A stretch of DNA of 37,463 bases, taken from NCBI GenBank assembly GCA_030041375.1, contig JASHOA010000015.1:1-37463 (forward strand), written 5' to 3'. Position numbers and translations under genes: made by a program. Under the pieces are notes generated by a model. It was given only the letters and a program-made list of their open reading frames with translations, searched no databases and was not told where the DNA came from. The DNA comes from Acetobacteraceae bacterium (GTDB lineage: Bacteria; Pseudomonadota; Alphaproteobacteria; Acetobacterales; Acetobacteraceae). Shown one piece after another: positions 1 through 8,120 of this stretch; positions within the stretch are counted from its first letter, which is position 1; each line of letters begins with the position of its first letter.

Positions 1-132
1 ATGTCGCCGGTGAATGGACGCTGGTGACCCTCGCTTACAACTGCAGGCGGCTTCACCGCCTGCAGGTCGCCTAACCTCCCCCCTTCTTCGTTGACGTTCA
101 CAACGCCGCGCCAGCGCCAATCCGACACGCTG
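1..132 (+). mobile_element. IS1182-like insertion sequence, right (3') end, partial
   Basis: Only the last 132 bases of the element are present; the rest lies outside the window. It holds the transposase C-terminus (stop at 72-74), a short non-coding tail, and the terminal inverted repeat CCAATCCGACACG at 117-129. The reverse complement of that 13-mer occurs exactly at 37245-37257, at the left end of the IS that closes the window, so both ends belong to the same type of element in the same orientation. Placing the element end at 132 (after CTG, before CTAG) is inferred from the CTAG found next to both IS ends. Confidence 0.8.
3..74 (+). CDS. Transposase C-terminus (IS1182 family, partial)
   Basis: The frame starting at base 3 runs open to TAA at 72-74 and encodes 23 residues containing GEWTLVTLAYNCRRLHRL. 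This resembles the usual C-terminus of IS1182-family DDE transposases, where a hydrophobic 'W-x-L-V-x-L-x-Y-N' segment is followed by basic residues. The catalytic core is outside the window. Family assignment rests on this tail plus the N-terminal start of the matching element at the right edge, and is good but not certain. Confidence 0.65.
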   Translation, partial: VAGEWTLVTLAYNCRRLHRLQVA

Positions 133-240
133 CTAGAGCAGATCGCGATCAGACGGGATCGGCTGATCGCGTGAAGATGCTCGCCAAAACAAAGAGCTAG
201 AGCAGTTACCGTGAGCCATGGCGAACGGAAATTGCTCTAG
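133..240. repeat. 108-bp palindrome-ended interspersed repeat, copy 1
   Basis: The unit starts with CTAGAGCA (133-140) and ends with its reverse complement TGCTCTAG (233-240); a third CTAGAGCA sits inside at 197-204 and divides it into two modules. Module 1 contains a perfect 9-bp inverted repeat, CGCGATCAG (144-152) and CTGATCGCG (163-171), with a 10-base loop. Module 2 (197-240) folds end to end into a 16-bp imperfect hairpin. An almost identical copy in the same orientation lies at 37134-37241 (two differences: G157/T37158 and C182/T37183). It has no coding capacity and looks like a non-autonomous REP/MITE-type or mosaic intergenic element. Confidence 0.85.
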
Positions 241-267
241 GTGAAAGACGCGGCGACCGCTTTTCAC
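241..267 (-). terminator. Hairpin at the 3' end of the molybdenum hydroxylase operon
   Basis: GTGAAA (241-246) pairs with TTTCAC (262-267), and inside it GCGG (250-253) pairs with CCGC (257-260) around the loop CGA. The structure spans the stop codon (264-266) of the large-subunit gene. There is no clear U-run behind it, so it could be a 3'-end stabilising hairpin rather than an intrinsic terminator. Confidence 0.35.
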
Positions 268-2570
268 GTGTTGATCGCCGCCTTCACCCGCTCCGGCCGG
301 AACGGCGTCTGCCGCAATCGCGCGCCGATGGCGTCGAATACCGCATTGCCAATCACCGCTGCAGTCGGGCAGGTGGCCGGTTCGCCGGCGCCATAGGCGG
401 GATATTCCGGACCGCTGTTCACCAGCACGACATCGATGCTGTCCGGTATTTCCGTGAAATGCAGGATCGGATAGCCCATCCAGTCGCGGCTGGTGACGTG
501 CGCGCGGTCGAACGCCACCTCCTCGTGCAGAGTGCGGCTGAGGGACTGAATCACGTTGCCCTCGACCTGATTCCTGAGCCCGTCGGGGTTGACCACCAGC
601 CCGCAGTCGTGCGCCACGACAACGCGCCCCACTTTGATCGCACCATTCGATCTGTCGACAGTCACATCGGCAATCGTCGCCACCCGCACATCGTCACGGT
701 TGACCCAGGCGATGCCGCGTCCCCTGGCAGCCTTGCCGCTGCCATCGGGCCTGCCTGTGCCGATCGGACGGCTCTCCCATCCGTACTTCTCTGCCGCCGC
801 CTTCAAGACACCGATGGCGCGGGGATCCTCGAGATGCGCAAGCCGGAATTGAAGCGCGTCCTGCCCTGCCGCGGCTGCCAGTTCGTCGATGAACGACTCC
901 ATCGCGAACGTCGTCTCGAACTGGGCCGGTGATCTGAGCCACGCCGTCAACAGACCCACGCGCCCTTCGCCATGGCCGGCCACGTCGGCATTGGCAAACG
1001 TATAGGCGTAGGTGACCGCAGGCCGTCCCAGGCCGGTCGCCCCGGTGACATCCGGCTTGCCGATCAGTTCCGCGGCGATCAGGTGCGTATCGCCCGTGGT
1101 CGGAACCCACATGTGGTGACGCCAGGCGATCACCCGGCCATTCTTGTCGAGCGCTCCGAGCAGATCCTGCACGATCGGCGGGCCCTTCGGCTCCCAGCCA
1201 TGCTCGTCCCAGCGCATCCATTGCACGCGGACCGGCCGGCCGACTGCCTGGGACATCACTGCTGCATCGGCGACTGCGTGATCGAGGCCGTTGCGTCCGT
1301 AGCCACCCGACGCCTCGAACCAGCGAAGCTCCGTCTTTTCCAGCGGGATGCCGAGCAACTTCGCCATGTCATGCCGCGTCTGATGCGGCATCTGGGTGCC
1401 GGACCAGAAGGTGGCGCGGTCGCCTTGCACGTCGGCAATGGCGCAGGAAGGCCCGATCGAACCGTGCATCTGGAAGGGCGTCTGGTAGGTTGCCTTCAGC
1501 GTCCGGCCGGCGCTGCTGAGCGCGGTCTCCACCGACCCTTGGCTCGCCACGGTGGAGTTCCGGCCGGCGGTCTTGCGCACCGTCTCCCAGATCCGCTCCA
1601 TCTCCGGAAGGCCCTCCCAGTCCGACCATTTCGCCTGGCCGGCATCCGGGCCGGATGGATCGAGCGTGGAGCCGAGCTTCGCCGCGGCCTGGATGGCGCC
1701 CCATTCGGTTTCGGCCACCACGCCCAGGAAATTGTCCCGCCGCACAACCCGCACGAAGCCGGGGATGTCCTTGAGCCCGGTTTCGTCCACGCTGACCAAT
1801 GTCGCACCAACGCCGTACGGACGGACGACACGGCCATGCAACATTCCGGGAACGTGCACATCCTGCACGTAAGTGAACTGCCCCGTCATCTTGCCGGGGA
1901 TGTCCTTGCGTCGCACGGGGCGGCCGACGATGCGGTAAGTGGACGGATCCTTGGTGCGCACGTTCGGTGCCACTTGCATGGCGAAACGCTCGCCGCTGGC
2001 CCCGATTTCGATGTTCAGACGGTTGCCGTCCACGAGCCTGCCATAGGTGATCGTACGGTCCGGCTTGCCTGTGACCGAGATCGCGCCGTCCCCGGTGGCA
2101 AGCTGGTTGGCGGAAACCTGGAAATGCGCGGCGGCAAGCCCGAGCAGCGCCTCTCTGCCGGCGGCCGCCGCATGACGGATTTGCGGCCCGGCATAACGGA
2201 TGGTCCGGCTGCCATAGCTCGGCCCCTGATCGACCGTTTCGGATGTCGTCCCCATCACCACATCCAGCCGATCCAGCGGAAAATCGAGCTCTTCGGCCGC
2301 AATCTGTGCCAGCGCCGTAGCGACGCCGGTGCCGGTTTCCACCTTGCCGGTGAACAACGTGGCCGTATTGTCCGGATGCACGGCGAGCCAGGCATAGAGC
2401 CGGCCGGCCGGCGGCGGCGCCAGCGACCGCGTTGCCGCATCCGCAGTCTCCGCCAGGGTGGCATCCGCCGCGCCAAACAGGCTGAACGCGATGACGAGCC
2501 CTCCCGAGGCATGCAGAAAGTCACGCCGGCCGAGCCCGGCGGAAGCGAATTCCATCTCCTGCCCGCTCAT
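264..2570 (-). CDS. Molybdopterin-binding subunit of a xanthine dehydrogenase/IorB-type hydroxylase, Tat-exported
   Basis: Large MoCo subunit of a molybdenum hydroxylase, 768 aa. Such enzymes insert a water-derived oxygen into an aldehyde or N-heterocycle; the substrate cannot be read from sequence. The N-terminus carries a twin-arginine signal (GRRDFL, RR at residues 15-16, then a hydrophobic stretch), so the protein should be folded with cofactor and exported to the periplasm. The C-terminal YGAGEPAT segment (Glu near residue 730) matches the catalytic glutamate region of the family. The ATG at 2570 is chosen over longer in-frame starts because AGGGAG lies 9 bases upstream and the Tat motif follows directly. 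It begins 4 bases after the stop of the [2Fe-2S] subunit gene, so the two are co-translated. Unlike NicB-type large subunits (from family knowledge, about 1,190 aa) there is no C-terminal cytochrome c domain, and no cytochrome gene is adjacent. Confidence 0.9.
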   Translation of the reverse strand: MSGQEMEFASAGLGRRDFLHASGGLVIAFSLFGAADATLAETADAATRSLAPPPAGRLYAWLAVHPDNTATLFTGKVETGTGVATALAQIAAEELDFPLDRLDVVMGTTSETVDQGPSYGSRTIRYAGPQIRHAAAAGREALLGLAAAHFQVSANQLATGDGAISVTGKPDRTITYGRLVDGNRLNIEIGASGERFAMQVAPNVRTKDPSTYRIVGRPVRRKDIPGKMTGQFTYVQDVHVPGMLHGRVVRPYGVGATLVSVDETGLKDIPGFVRVVRRDNFLGVVAETEWGAIQAAAKLGSTLDPSGPDAGQAKWSDWEGLPEMERIWETVRKTAGRNSTVASQGSVETALSSAGRTLKATYQTPFQMHGSIGPSCAIADVQGDRATFWSGTQMPHQTRHDMAKLLGIPLEKTELRWFEASGGYGRNGLDHAVADAAVMSQAVGRPVRVQWMRWDEHGWEPKGPPIVQDLLGALDKNGRVIAWRHHMWVPTTGDTHLIAAELIGKPDVTGATGLGRPAVTYAYTFANADVAGHGEGRVGLLTAWLRSPAQFETTFAMESFIDELAAAAGQDALQFRLAHLEDPRAIGVLKAAAEKYGWESRPIGTGRPDGSGKAARGRGIAWVNRDDVRVATIADVTVDRSNGAIKVGRVVVAHDCGLVVNPDGLRNQVEGNVIQSLSRTLHEEVAFDRAHVTSRDWMGYPILHFTEIPDSIDVVLVNSGPEYPAYGAGEPATCPTAAVIGNAVFDAIGARLRQTPFRPERVKAAINT

Positions 2571-2574
2571 CGCA

Positions 2575-3042
2575 TCACGCTCCCTGCTGCGCGGCCCGCT
2601 CGATGGCACGCAGGATCCGCATATGCGTGCCGCAACGGCAGAGATTGCCGTCGAGTGCCAACTTGATGTCGTCCCGGCTCGGGTGCGGCGTGCGGTCCAG
2701 GAGTGCCTTGGCCGACATGACCATACCGTTGATGCAATAGCCGCACTGCGCCGCCTGCTCTTCGATGAAGGCCTTTTGCAGCGGATGCGGGTTATCGATG
2801 CTGCCAAGCCCCTCGAGCGTGGTGATCCTCGCGTCGCCAACAGCGGAAACCGGCGTCACGCAGGAGCGGATGGCATTCCCGTTCATCACCACCGTGCAGG
2901 CACCGCATTCCCCAAGGCCACAACCGAACTTCGGCCCGTGCAGTCCGAGATTGTCTCTCAGCAGGTACAGCAGGGGGCTTCCCGGTTCGGCATCGACCGT
3001 GCGGGCGGCACCGTTGACGTTGAGCGTAAAATTCTGGGGCAT
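2575..3042 (-). CDS. [2Fe-2S] ferredoxin-like subunit of molybdenum hydroxylase (IorA/NicA-type)
   Basis: Small electron-transfer subunit, 155 aa, a normal length. The N-terminal plant-ferredoxin-type domain has Cys 41, 46, 49 and 61 (CGLGECGAC...C), and the C-terminal helical domain has Cys 100, 103, 135 and 137 (CGYC...CRC), giving two [2Fe-2S] clusters. It resembles nicotinate/isoquinoline dehydrogenase small subunits, notably in the segment HPLQKAFIEEQAAQCGYC. It lacks a signal peptide and presumably travels out attached to the Tat-tagged large subunit. Start 3042 is preferred because GGAGG lies 5 bases upstream; an in-frame ATG at 3054 is possible. First gene of the operon, divergent from the efflux pair. 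Confidence 0.92.
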   Translation of the reverse strand: MPQNFTLNVNGAARTVDAEPGSPLLYLLRDNLGLHGPKFGCGLGECGACTVVMNGNAIRSCVTPVSAVGDARITTLEGLGSIDNPHPLQKAFIEEQAAQCGYCINGMVMSAKALLDRTPHPSRDDIKLALDGNLCRCGTHMRILRAIERAAQQGA

Positions 3043-3455
3043 CTCGGCCTCCATCGAAGAGGCGGCATCAAGTGCATGCCTGCGATGTGCCACTTCGGCG
3101 AAGCAGTCCGCACAATCCTGCCACATTGACAGCGACTGAACTTAAGCCGGGCTCTGCTCCTGCACAAGGGTGCGAATGCCTGCGCGCAAGGAGACAGTTT
3201 CCAGACCACGAAGCGCTGGATGCACGGTGCAGACCGGTGCTTTCTCCGGATTTGGCGGCCGGCCCTGCCATGAGCGGGAATGGGGGAACCGATTGAAAGC
3301 GCCGGAAGTCGGGCCTAAATCAGCCCGATCTTCGCCGCCGTCGCCGGCGAGGGGTATGTTTGCCTGGGCGCGCGACGACGCGGAAAGCCGGATCGACCAG
3401 GGTCTTTACGGGTGTGGCCGTCGCACACCCACTGCAACGGAGTGCTGTTTTCGGC
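3043..3455. other. Divergent intergenic region, no gene seen
   Basis: About 410 bases between the leftward hydroxylase operon and the rightward efflux operon should hold both promoters. Visible structure is limited to an inverted repeat TCGGGC (3309-3314) / GCCCGA (3323-3328) with an 8-base AT-richer spacer, a possible operator, and a TTGACA hexamer at 3126-3131 with no convincing -10 partner. Short open frames here have no recognisable product and poor start contexts. No regulator gene is adjacent. Confidence 0.4.
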
Positions 3456-4547
3456 ATGGATGGGACGCAGCAAGCCGAACTACGCTCCCGGGCGGTGCCG
3501 ATCCGTTCCCGTGGCAAGCTTGTGCGCCGCGCGCTTTTTGTCGCCGCGCTTGCCGCCATCATCGCGGTCGCTCTCTATGTCTATTTTTCAGGAGTCGGAA
3601 TCGTCTCGACGGACGACGCCTTCACCGATGGCCAGCCAATCGCCATGGCGCCGCAGATCTCGGGGAAAATCGTCACGTTCAATGTCACCGACAATCTGTT
3701 CGTACACAAAGGCGACCTGCTGCTGGTGATCGATCCGCGTTCCTACGTCGCTGCGGTCAATCAGGCCAAGGCCAGCCTCGCCTCGGCGGAGGCGGCTCTT
3801 GCCAGCGCTGAGCAGAGCCTAGCCATCGCCAAGGTCTCCTATCCCGCGCAGCTTGCCCAGGCGAAGGCCGCGCAAGAGGCCGCCGCCGCCAACCTCTTCC
3901 AGGCTGCCCAGAACGAGAAGCGCCAGCTCAACCTGCCGGCAGGCGTCGTCACCAGCATCCAGAATCAGGACAACGCGGTCGCCGCTGCCAACGCCGCCCG
4001 CGCTGCGCTCGCCCAAGCGAAAGCAAGCGTCGCCGCGGCAGACGACGTTGCTCAGCAGATCGCCGCTGCCGAGGCCGTGGTTGCGGAGCGGACGGCCGCG
4101 GTGACCCAGGCCCAGGCGGCGCTCGCAGAGGCCGAGGTGAACCTTTCCTACACCCGGGTCGCCGCACCTTCCTCCGGCTGGATCACCGACCGGGGCGTCT
4201 CGCTCGGCTCCTACGTCCAGCCCGGGCAGACGATGTTCAGCATCGTCAAACCCGATGTCTGGATCACAGCAAATTTCAAGGAGACAGATCTGCACTATAT
4301 CCGGCCCGGCCAGAATGTTACGATTAGTGTCGATGCCTATCCGGATCTGCATCTCACCGGTCGCGTCGACAGCATCCAGAAGGGATCGGGCTCCGTATTC
4401 ACGCCATTTCCCGCCGAGAACGCGACCGGCAACTTCGTCAAGATCGTGCAGCGGGTGCCGGTGAAGATCCAGATCACCGGCGGCCTCCCTGCCGATCATC
4501 CATTGCCGCTCGGGCTTTCCGTAGAACCCGTCGTCCACGTCCGATGA
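3456..4547 (+). CDS. HlyD/EmrA-family membrane fusion protein
   Basis: Periplasmic adaptor of a tripartite or EmrAB-type efflux pump, 363 aa. One membrane anchor spans residues 26-44, followed by the typical STDDAFTDG entry into the first barrel half, a long Ala/Gln-rich alpha-helical coiled coil, the return segment VNLSYTRVAAPSSGW, and the beta-barrel part (DVWITANFKETDLHYI). Family members bridge the inner-membrane pump to an outer-membrane channel; no TolC-like gene is present here. ATG 3456 is chosen because it starts just before the basic n-region and anchor; upstream in-frame codons encode non-conserved sequence, though the ribosome site (ACGGAG, 13 bases away) is weak. It overlaps the next gene by 4 bases, so the pair is translationally coupled. 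Confidence 0.9.
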   Translation: MDGTQQAELRSRAVPIRSRGKLVRRALFVAALAAIIAVALYVYFSGVGIVSTDDAFTDGQPIAMAPQISGKIVTFNVTDNLFVHKGDLLLVIDPRSYVAAVNQAKASLASAEAALASAEQSLAIAKVSYPAQLAQAKAAQEAAAANLFQAAQNEKRQLNLPAGVVTSIQNQDNAVAAANAARAALAQAKASVAAADDVAQQIAAAEAVVAERTAAVTQAQAALAEAEVNLSYTRVAAPSSGWITDRGVSLGSYVQPGQTMFSIVKPDVWITANFKETDLHYIRPGQNVTISVDAYPDLHLTGRVDSIQKGSGSVFTPFPAENATGNFVKIVQRVPVKIQITGGLPADHPLPLGLSVEPVVHVR

Positions 4548-6130
4548 GCCCGGCCGAGCAGGCGGCGGACGCTGCCTGGCGTCCGCGCGCCAATCCATGG
4601 CTGATCTCGGTCGTCGTCACACTCGCGGCGTTCATGGAAATTCTCGACACCACGATCGTCAACGTCAGCCTGCCGTACATCGCCGGCAGCCTCTCTTCGA
4701 GCTACGACCAGGCGACGTGGGTTCTCACCTCCTACCTCGTTGCCAACGGCATCGTGCTGCCGATCTCCGGCTGGCTCGGCCGGGTGATCGGGCGCAAGCG
4801 CTATTTTCTAGGCAGCATCATCTTCTTCTCGGTGTTCTCGTTCCTCTGCGGCAATGCCACCACACTCGGCCAACTCGTCGTCTTCCGCCTCTTGCAGGGG
4901 GTCTGCGGCGGCGGATTACAGCCGAACCAGCAGGCGATCGTGCTCGACGTGATGCCGCCCGAGCAGCGTGGCCGCGCCTTCGGCGTGGTTGCCGTTGCCG
5001 TCGTCTTCGCGCCGATCATCGGCCCGACCTTGGGCGGCTGGATCACCGACAGCTATAGCTGGCGCTGGGTATTCTTCATCAACGTGCCGGTCGGAATCTT
5101 CGCTTTCATGATGGTCAACCGCTTGGTCGAAGACCCACCGTGGGTGCTCAGAAGCCGCGCGCAGGGAAGGCATTTCGACCTGCCGGGCCTCTGCCTGATC
5201 GCGCTTGCCATCGGCTGCACCCAGATCATGCTCGATCGCGGCGAGGACGCCGACTGGTTCTCCTCGCCGACGATCCGGCTGCTCGCGCTGATCGCCGCGC
5301 TGGCGGCGGTCGGCGCGATCTTCTGGCTGACCGAGGCGCGCCACCCGATCGTCAATCTTGCCGTCTTCCGTGATCGCAATTTCTCGCTCGGCTGCCTGAT
5401 GGTGGTCGGTCTTTTTGGAGTTCTCTATTCCAGCGGCGTCATCATCCCGCAGCTTGCGCAGGTGTATCTCGGCTACACCGCACTGCTGGCGGGCCTGGTG
5501 CTTTCACCCGGAGCGGTGGTGGTGCTGCTGCTCATTCCGCTGGTCACCCGCCTCCTCATGCCGCGCGTGCAAGCGCGCCTGATCATCGCCTTCGGGCTTC
5601 TCGTTCTGGGCTTCGCCTTCATCTACACGAGCAGAGTCACGCCCGACCTCGATTTCTGGACCCTGACGATGATGCGGCTGACGCAAAGCGCAGGCCTTGC
5701 CTTCCTGTTCGTTCCGATCAGTACCAGCGCCTACATCACGGTGCCGCGCGAGCTCAACAACGATGCCTCGGCGCTCTATGTCCTGATCCGCAATATTGCC
5801 GGATCGGCGGCGATCTCCGTTGCGACGGCGATGATCACCACGAGCACGCAGGCCAACATGGCCGTCCTTTCCACCCATCTGGATCCGGCGAGCCATGCCT
5901 ACCGCTCGGAGCTTGCCAAAGTGACCGCCGCCCTGGCGCGCCTTGGCTGGGGCCCGGCCCAGATACCCCAACAGGGTATGGGCTGGATGTACCAGGCGCT
6001 GAATACGCAGGCGGCGTTCCTCGCCTATCGCAACATCTTCATCTATTGTGCGATTCTCTCCTTTGCCATCATACCGCTCGCGTTCTTGTTCGGGCCGATG
6101 CGCCTCGGTTCGGTGCGCGGCGGCCACTGA
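4544..6130 (+). CDS. EmrB/QacA-type MFS efflux transporter (DHA2 family)
   Basis: Inner-membrane drug:proton antiporter of the DHA2 branch, 528 aa, expected to have 14 transmembrane helices. The N-terminus carries the family hallmark FMEILDTTIVNVSLPYIA, then motif A-like GWLGRVIGRKR between helices 2 and 3, and the helix-5 glycine-rich motif (FAPIIGPTLGGWITD). The ATGA overlap with the upstream adaptor gene and the order adaptor-pump are those of emrAB operons. Substrates cannot be inferred; the divergent oxidoreductase may be coincidental. The stop is followed directly by a 10-bp palindrome GCGGGCCCGC (6131-6140) of unknown meaning. Confidence 0.92.
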   Translation: MSPAEQAADAAWRPRANPWLISVVVTLAAFMEILDTTIVNVSLPYIAGSLSSSYDQATWVLTSYLVANGIVLPISGWLGRVIGRKRYFLGSIIFFSVFSFLCGNATTLGQLVVFRLLQGVCGGGLQPNQQAIVLDVMPPEQRGRAFGVVAVAVVFAPIIGPTLGGWITDSYSWRWVFFINVPVGIFAFMMVNRLVEDPPWVLRSRAQGRHFDLPGLCLIALAIGCTQIMLDRGEDADWFSSPTIRLLALIAALAAVGAIFWLTEARHPIVNLAVFRDRNFSLGCLMVVGLFGVLYSSGVIIPQLAQVYLGYTALLAGLVLSPGAVVVLLLIPLVTRLLMPRVQARLIIAFGLLVLGFAFIYTSRVTPDLDFWTLTMMRLTQSAGLAFLFVPISTSAYITVPRELNNDASALYVLIRNIAGSAAISVATAMITTSTQANMAVLSTHLDPASHAYRSELAKVTAALARLGWGPAQIPQQGMGWMYQALNTQAAFLAYRNIFIYCAILSFAIIPLAFLFGPMRLGSVRGGH

Positions 6131-6247
6131 GCGGGCCCGCCGTACGCGCGCAACGTCGCCCAGATTCAGCCTGAAGCATCGCGGGCTGTGCCGATCCATG
6201 GGAAAACTGACGGAGTTCCTGTAAGAAGAAGTGCAAAGGAGGCGGCT

Positions 6248-7543
6248 GTGGGACTCGGGCCCTCCCTGCGGCACATGGCATGCGTTTTGGGTGCGTTCGC
6301 ATTGCCTGCGCTCCTGTCTTGCACAGCGGGCTACGACGCCCCCCTTCACAACGCGATGGCCCCTGCCGACGAGAAGGCCGCCGAATACCTCAACAGCGGC
6401 GAATGGCCGGAGGCAAGAGAGGAACTGCTGGCAGCCATCAAAAGCATCCGGCCCGGCACGGCCGAGTACTACCGCGATCTGTCCCTGATCTACGGTCACT
6501 CCCTGATGCTGTCGCGGATCGGCTACACGTTCGCGATGCAAGATGACCTCGCCGACGCCCGGACATATTATGACGCTTCCATTACGAGCTTGGCCGACGG
6601 CATCAAGACGCATAATTCTCTCGCGCGGCTTGGCGCGGTTGAGCGGAGCCTGGCCCTCAATTGGGTGTCCGGCCTCGCCGCCGACATTCGCTCACGCGAA
6701 ACCGGCCCGGCAGCTGTGGGGCCGGAGATTCCCGCGGCCTCGGACCATGCCGTTGGCACAGCTCCCGCCGGGGTGACAGGGACTGACGGTGTGCGGTTCG
6801 TGACCTTCGGGGGGTTCGAGATGTTCGGCGCGATCGGCAGGGTATCCGCGCCGGGACCGAGGTTCTGCACAGGAACGGTGGTCGGCTACCGGCTTGTCCT
6901 GACCGCCGCACATTGCGTAACCGATGATGCCGGTGGGCCGCTGCCGGGAAATGACCTCTTTTGGCCGAGCTCCGAGATACCAATCGTGACAGGGACCCGT
7001 CCGTCGGTCCCTGTGGTGGGAATTTACACCGCCCATGGCGCATCGTGGGATAAATCTCCTTCTGACGACTGGGCTTTTCTTGTGCTGAAAGTCCAGCCGC
7101 ACGATCCGCTCAATGCAGGGAAGTTCGTGGACATTGCCGGTCCGGAAGCCGATCAGGCAATAGCGCTCAGTCCCCCACGGCTCGAGGGTTCCGTGGTAGC
7201 GGCGGGGTATTCGAGTGACATCGATAAGGGGGAGTTCATCAGCGTCGATTGGGGTTGCCATCCGCTGGCCGCCTCGAAAGACATTATTCTCACGAACTGC
7301 GTCCTTTCGTTCGGCGCCTCCGGCGGCCCGCTATTCGTCGTCCGGGGTGGCCGGCCTGCACTGATCGGCGTGATCTCATTCAAGGGCACGCTCCAGCCGC
7401 GGAGAGTGCCGGTGACCGGAGGTGTTCTGGACTCTTCGTGGAAGCAGGAGCTCTACCGGTTGCGCCGCGCGTATCCGCTGCCCCGCGGACTTTATTCCGA
7501 CACCCAGGCGTACTGCGGGCACGATCCGGAAGATTGTCTCTGA
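6248..7543 (+). CDS. Trypsin-like serine protease, predicted lipoprotein
   Basis: S1-type protease domain in the C-terminal half of a 431-aa protein. The triad is visible: His222 in LTAAHC, Asp274 in DDWAFL, and Ser358 in FGASGGP. GTG 6248 is chosen because a strong AAAGGAGG sits 5 bases upstream; from there the N-terminus reads as a lipoprotein signal with lipobox LLSC ending at Cys25. Asp is not at +2, so outer-membrane sorting is possible, although Lol rules are less settled in this class. Residues 40-160 form an alpha-helical segment reminiscent of a TPR-like region (AAEYLNSGEWPEAREELL). The protease domain has several Cys that could form disulfides. It is an isolated gene facing the secreted protein at 7575-8054. 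Substrate unknown. Confidence 0.82.
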   Translation: MGLGPSLRHMACVLGAFALPALLSCTAGYDAPLHNAMAPADEKAAEYLNSGEWPEAREELLAAIKSIRPGTAEYYRDLSLIYGHSLMLSRIGYTFAMQDDLADARTYYDASITSLADGIKTHNSLARLGAVERSLALNWVSGLAADIRSRETGPAAVGPEIPAASDHAVGTAPAGVTGTDGVRFVTFGGFEMFGAIGRVSAPGPRFCTGTVVGYRLVLTAAHCVTDDAGGPLPGNDLFWPSSEIPIVTGTRPSVPVVGIYTAHGASWDKSPSDDWAFLVLKVQPHDPLNAGKFVDIAGPEADQAIALSPPRLEGSVVAAGYSSDIDKGEFISVDWGCHPLAASKDIILTNCVLSFGASGGPLFVVRGGRPALIGVISFKGTLQPRRVPVTGGVLDSSWKQELYRLRRAYPLPRGLYSDTQAYCGHDPEDCL

Positions 7544-7574
7544 CCCACCGGCCCGACGGGGCCAGCAGACCGGA

Positions 7575-8054
7575 CTATGAGTCGGCAGGCTTCCAGAATT
7601 GCGCGATGAAGCCGCGCGGATCGACGCTAAATACCGTGCCACTCGTCACCGCCTCATGACCGTCGCATCGCCAGCGATAGATCGTGTCATGCCCGGTCAC
7701 GTACATCGGAATGAAGTCGGCCCCGGGATTCTTCTCACACCACGCGGAAGCGGCGGGAAGATCCCGCTTCGTATCGGCCTTGCCGCAGGGCAGGTTGGCG
7801 CCGTAGTTGCAGACCAGGACTTTGCCCTCGAAGCAGCGGAATACGGTTCCCCGCTCTACCTGTTCCGCCGGCATGGCCGAGAGTCCGAACAGCTTCGCCG
7901 CCTCCGGCACGAGCGAGAGCGGAATCGGGCGTAACTGGTCATCGGTGCCGGTCTGCCGGCAGACCTCCGCCGGCGAGGCGGCGGTGGCGGGGTATGGCCC
8001 AACGAAGATGGCGGCAATCACAAGGAAGAGGATCAGGGAGGAGAAACGTCGCAT
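7575..8054 (-). CDS. Small secreted cysteine-rich protein of unknown function
   Basis: 159 aa with a signal peptide (MRRFSSLILFLVIAAIF, cleavage probably after the ATA-A segment near residue 27). The mature part has six cysteines (contexts EVCRQ, FRCFE, LVCNY, LPCGK, AWCEK, WRCDG), enough for three disulfides, which fits the periplasm. The segment from LPCGKADT through VTGHDTIYRWRC resembles uncharacterised proteins I recall from rhizobial and related genomes; no function is known to me. ATG 8054 is chosen over 8072 because AAGGAG lies 9 bases upstream. It is downstream of xthA on the same strand with a 66-base gap, and converges on the protease gene with 31 bases between stops. Confidence 0.72.
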   Translation of the reverse strand: MRRFSSLILFLVIAAIFVGPYPATAASPAEVCRQTGTDDQLRPIPLSLVPEAAKLFGLSAMPAEQVERGTVFRCFEGKVLVCNYGANLPCGKADTKRDLPAASAWCEKNPGADFIPMYVTGHDTIYRWRCDGHEAVTSGTVFSVDPRGFIAQFWKPADS

Positions 8055-8120
8055 CGCCGGGCACTCCTTCATCCACCGGCCACGATTCTTCCTCACCCGG
8101 CTGCCAGGCGGCAAGCCCGT

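Noticed and set aside
972-2666. Long plus-strand open frame (564 codons) opposite the molybdenum hydroxylase gene
   Set aside because: It is the antisense of a gene with clear family motifs. In this GC-rich sequence antisense frames stay open because stop codons are rare; its translation is Arg/His/Gly/Pro-rich without recognisable domains.
3126-3131. Perfect TTGACA in the divergent intergenic region
   Set aside because: No acceptable -10 hexamer at 16-18 bases on the plus strand, so it is not listed as a promoter.
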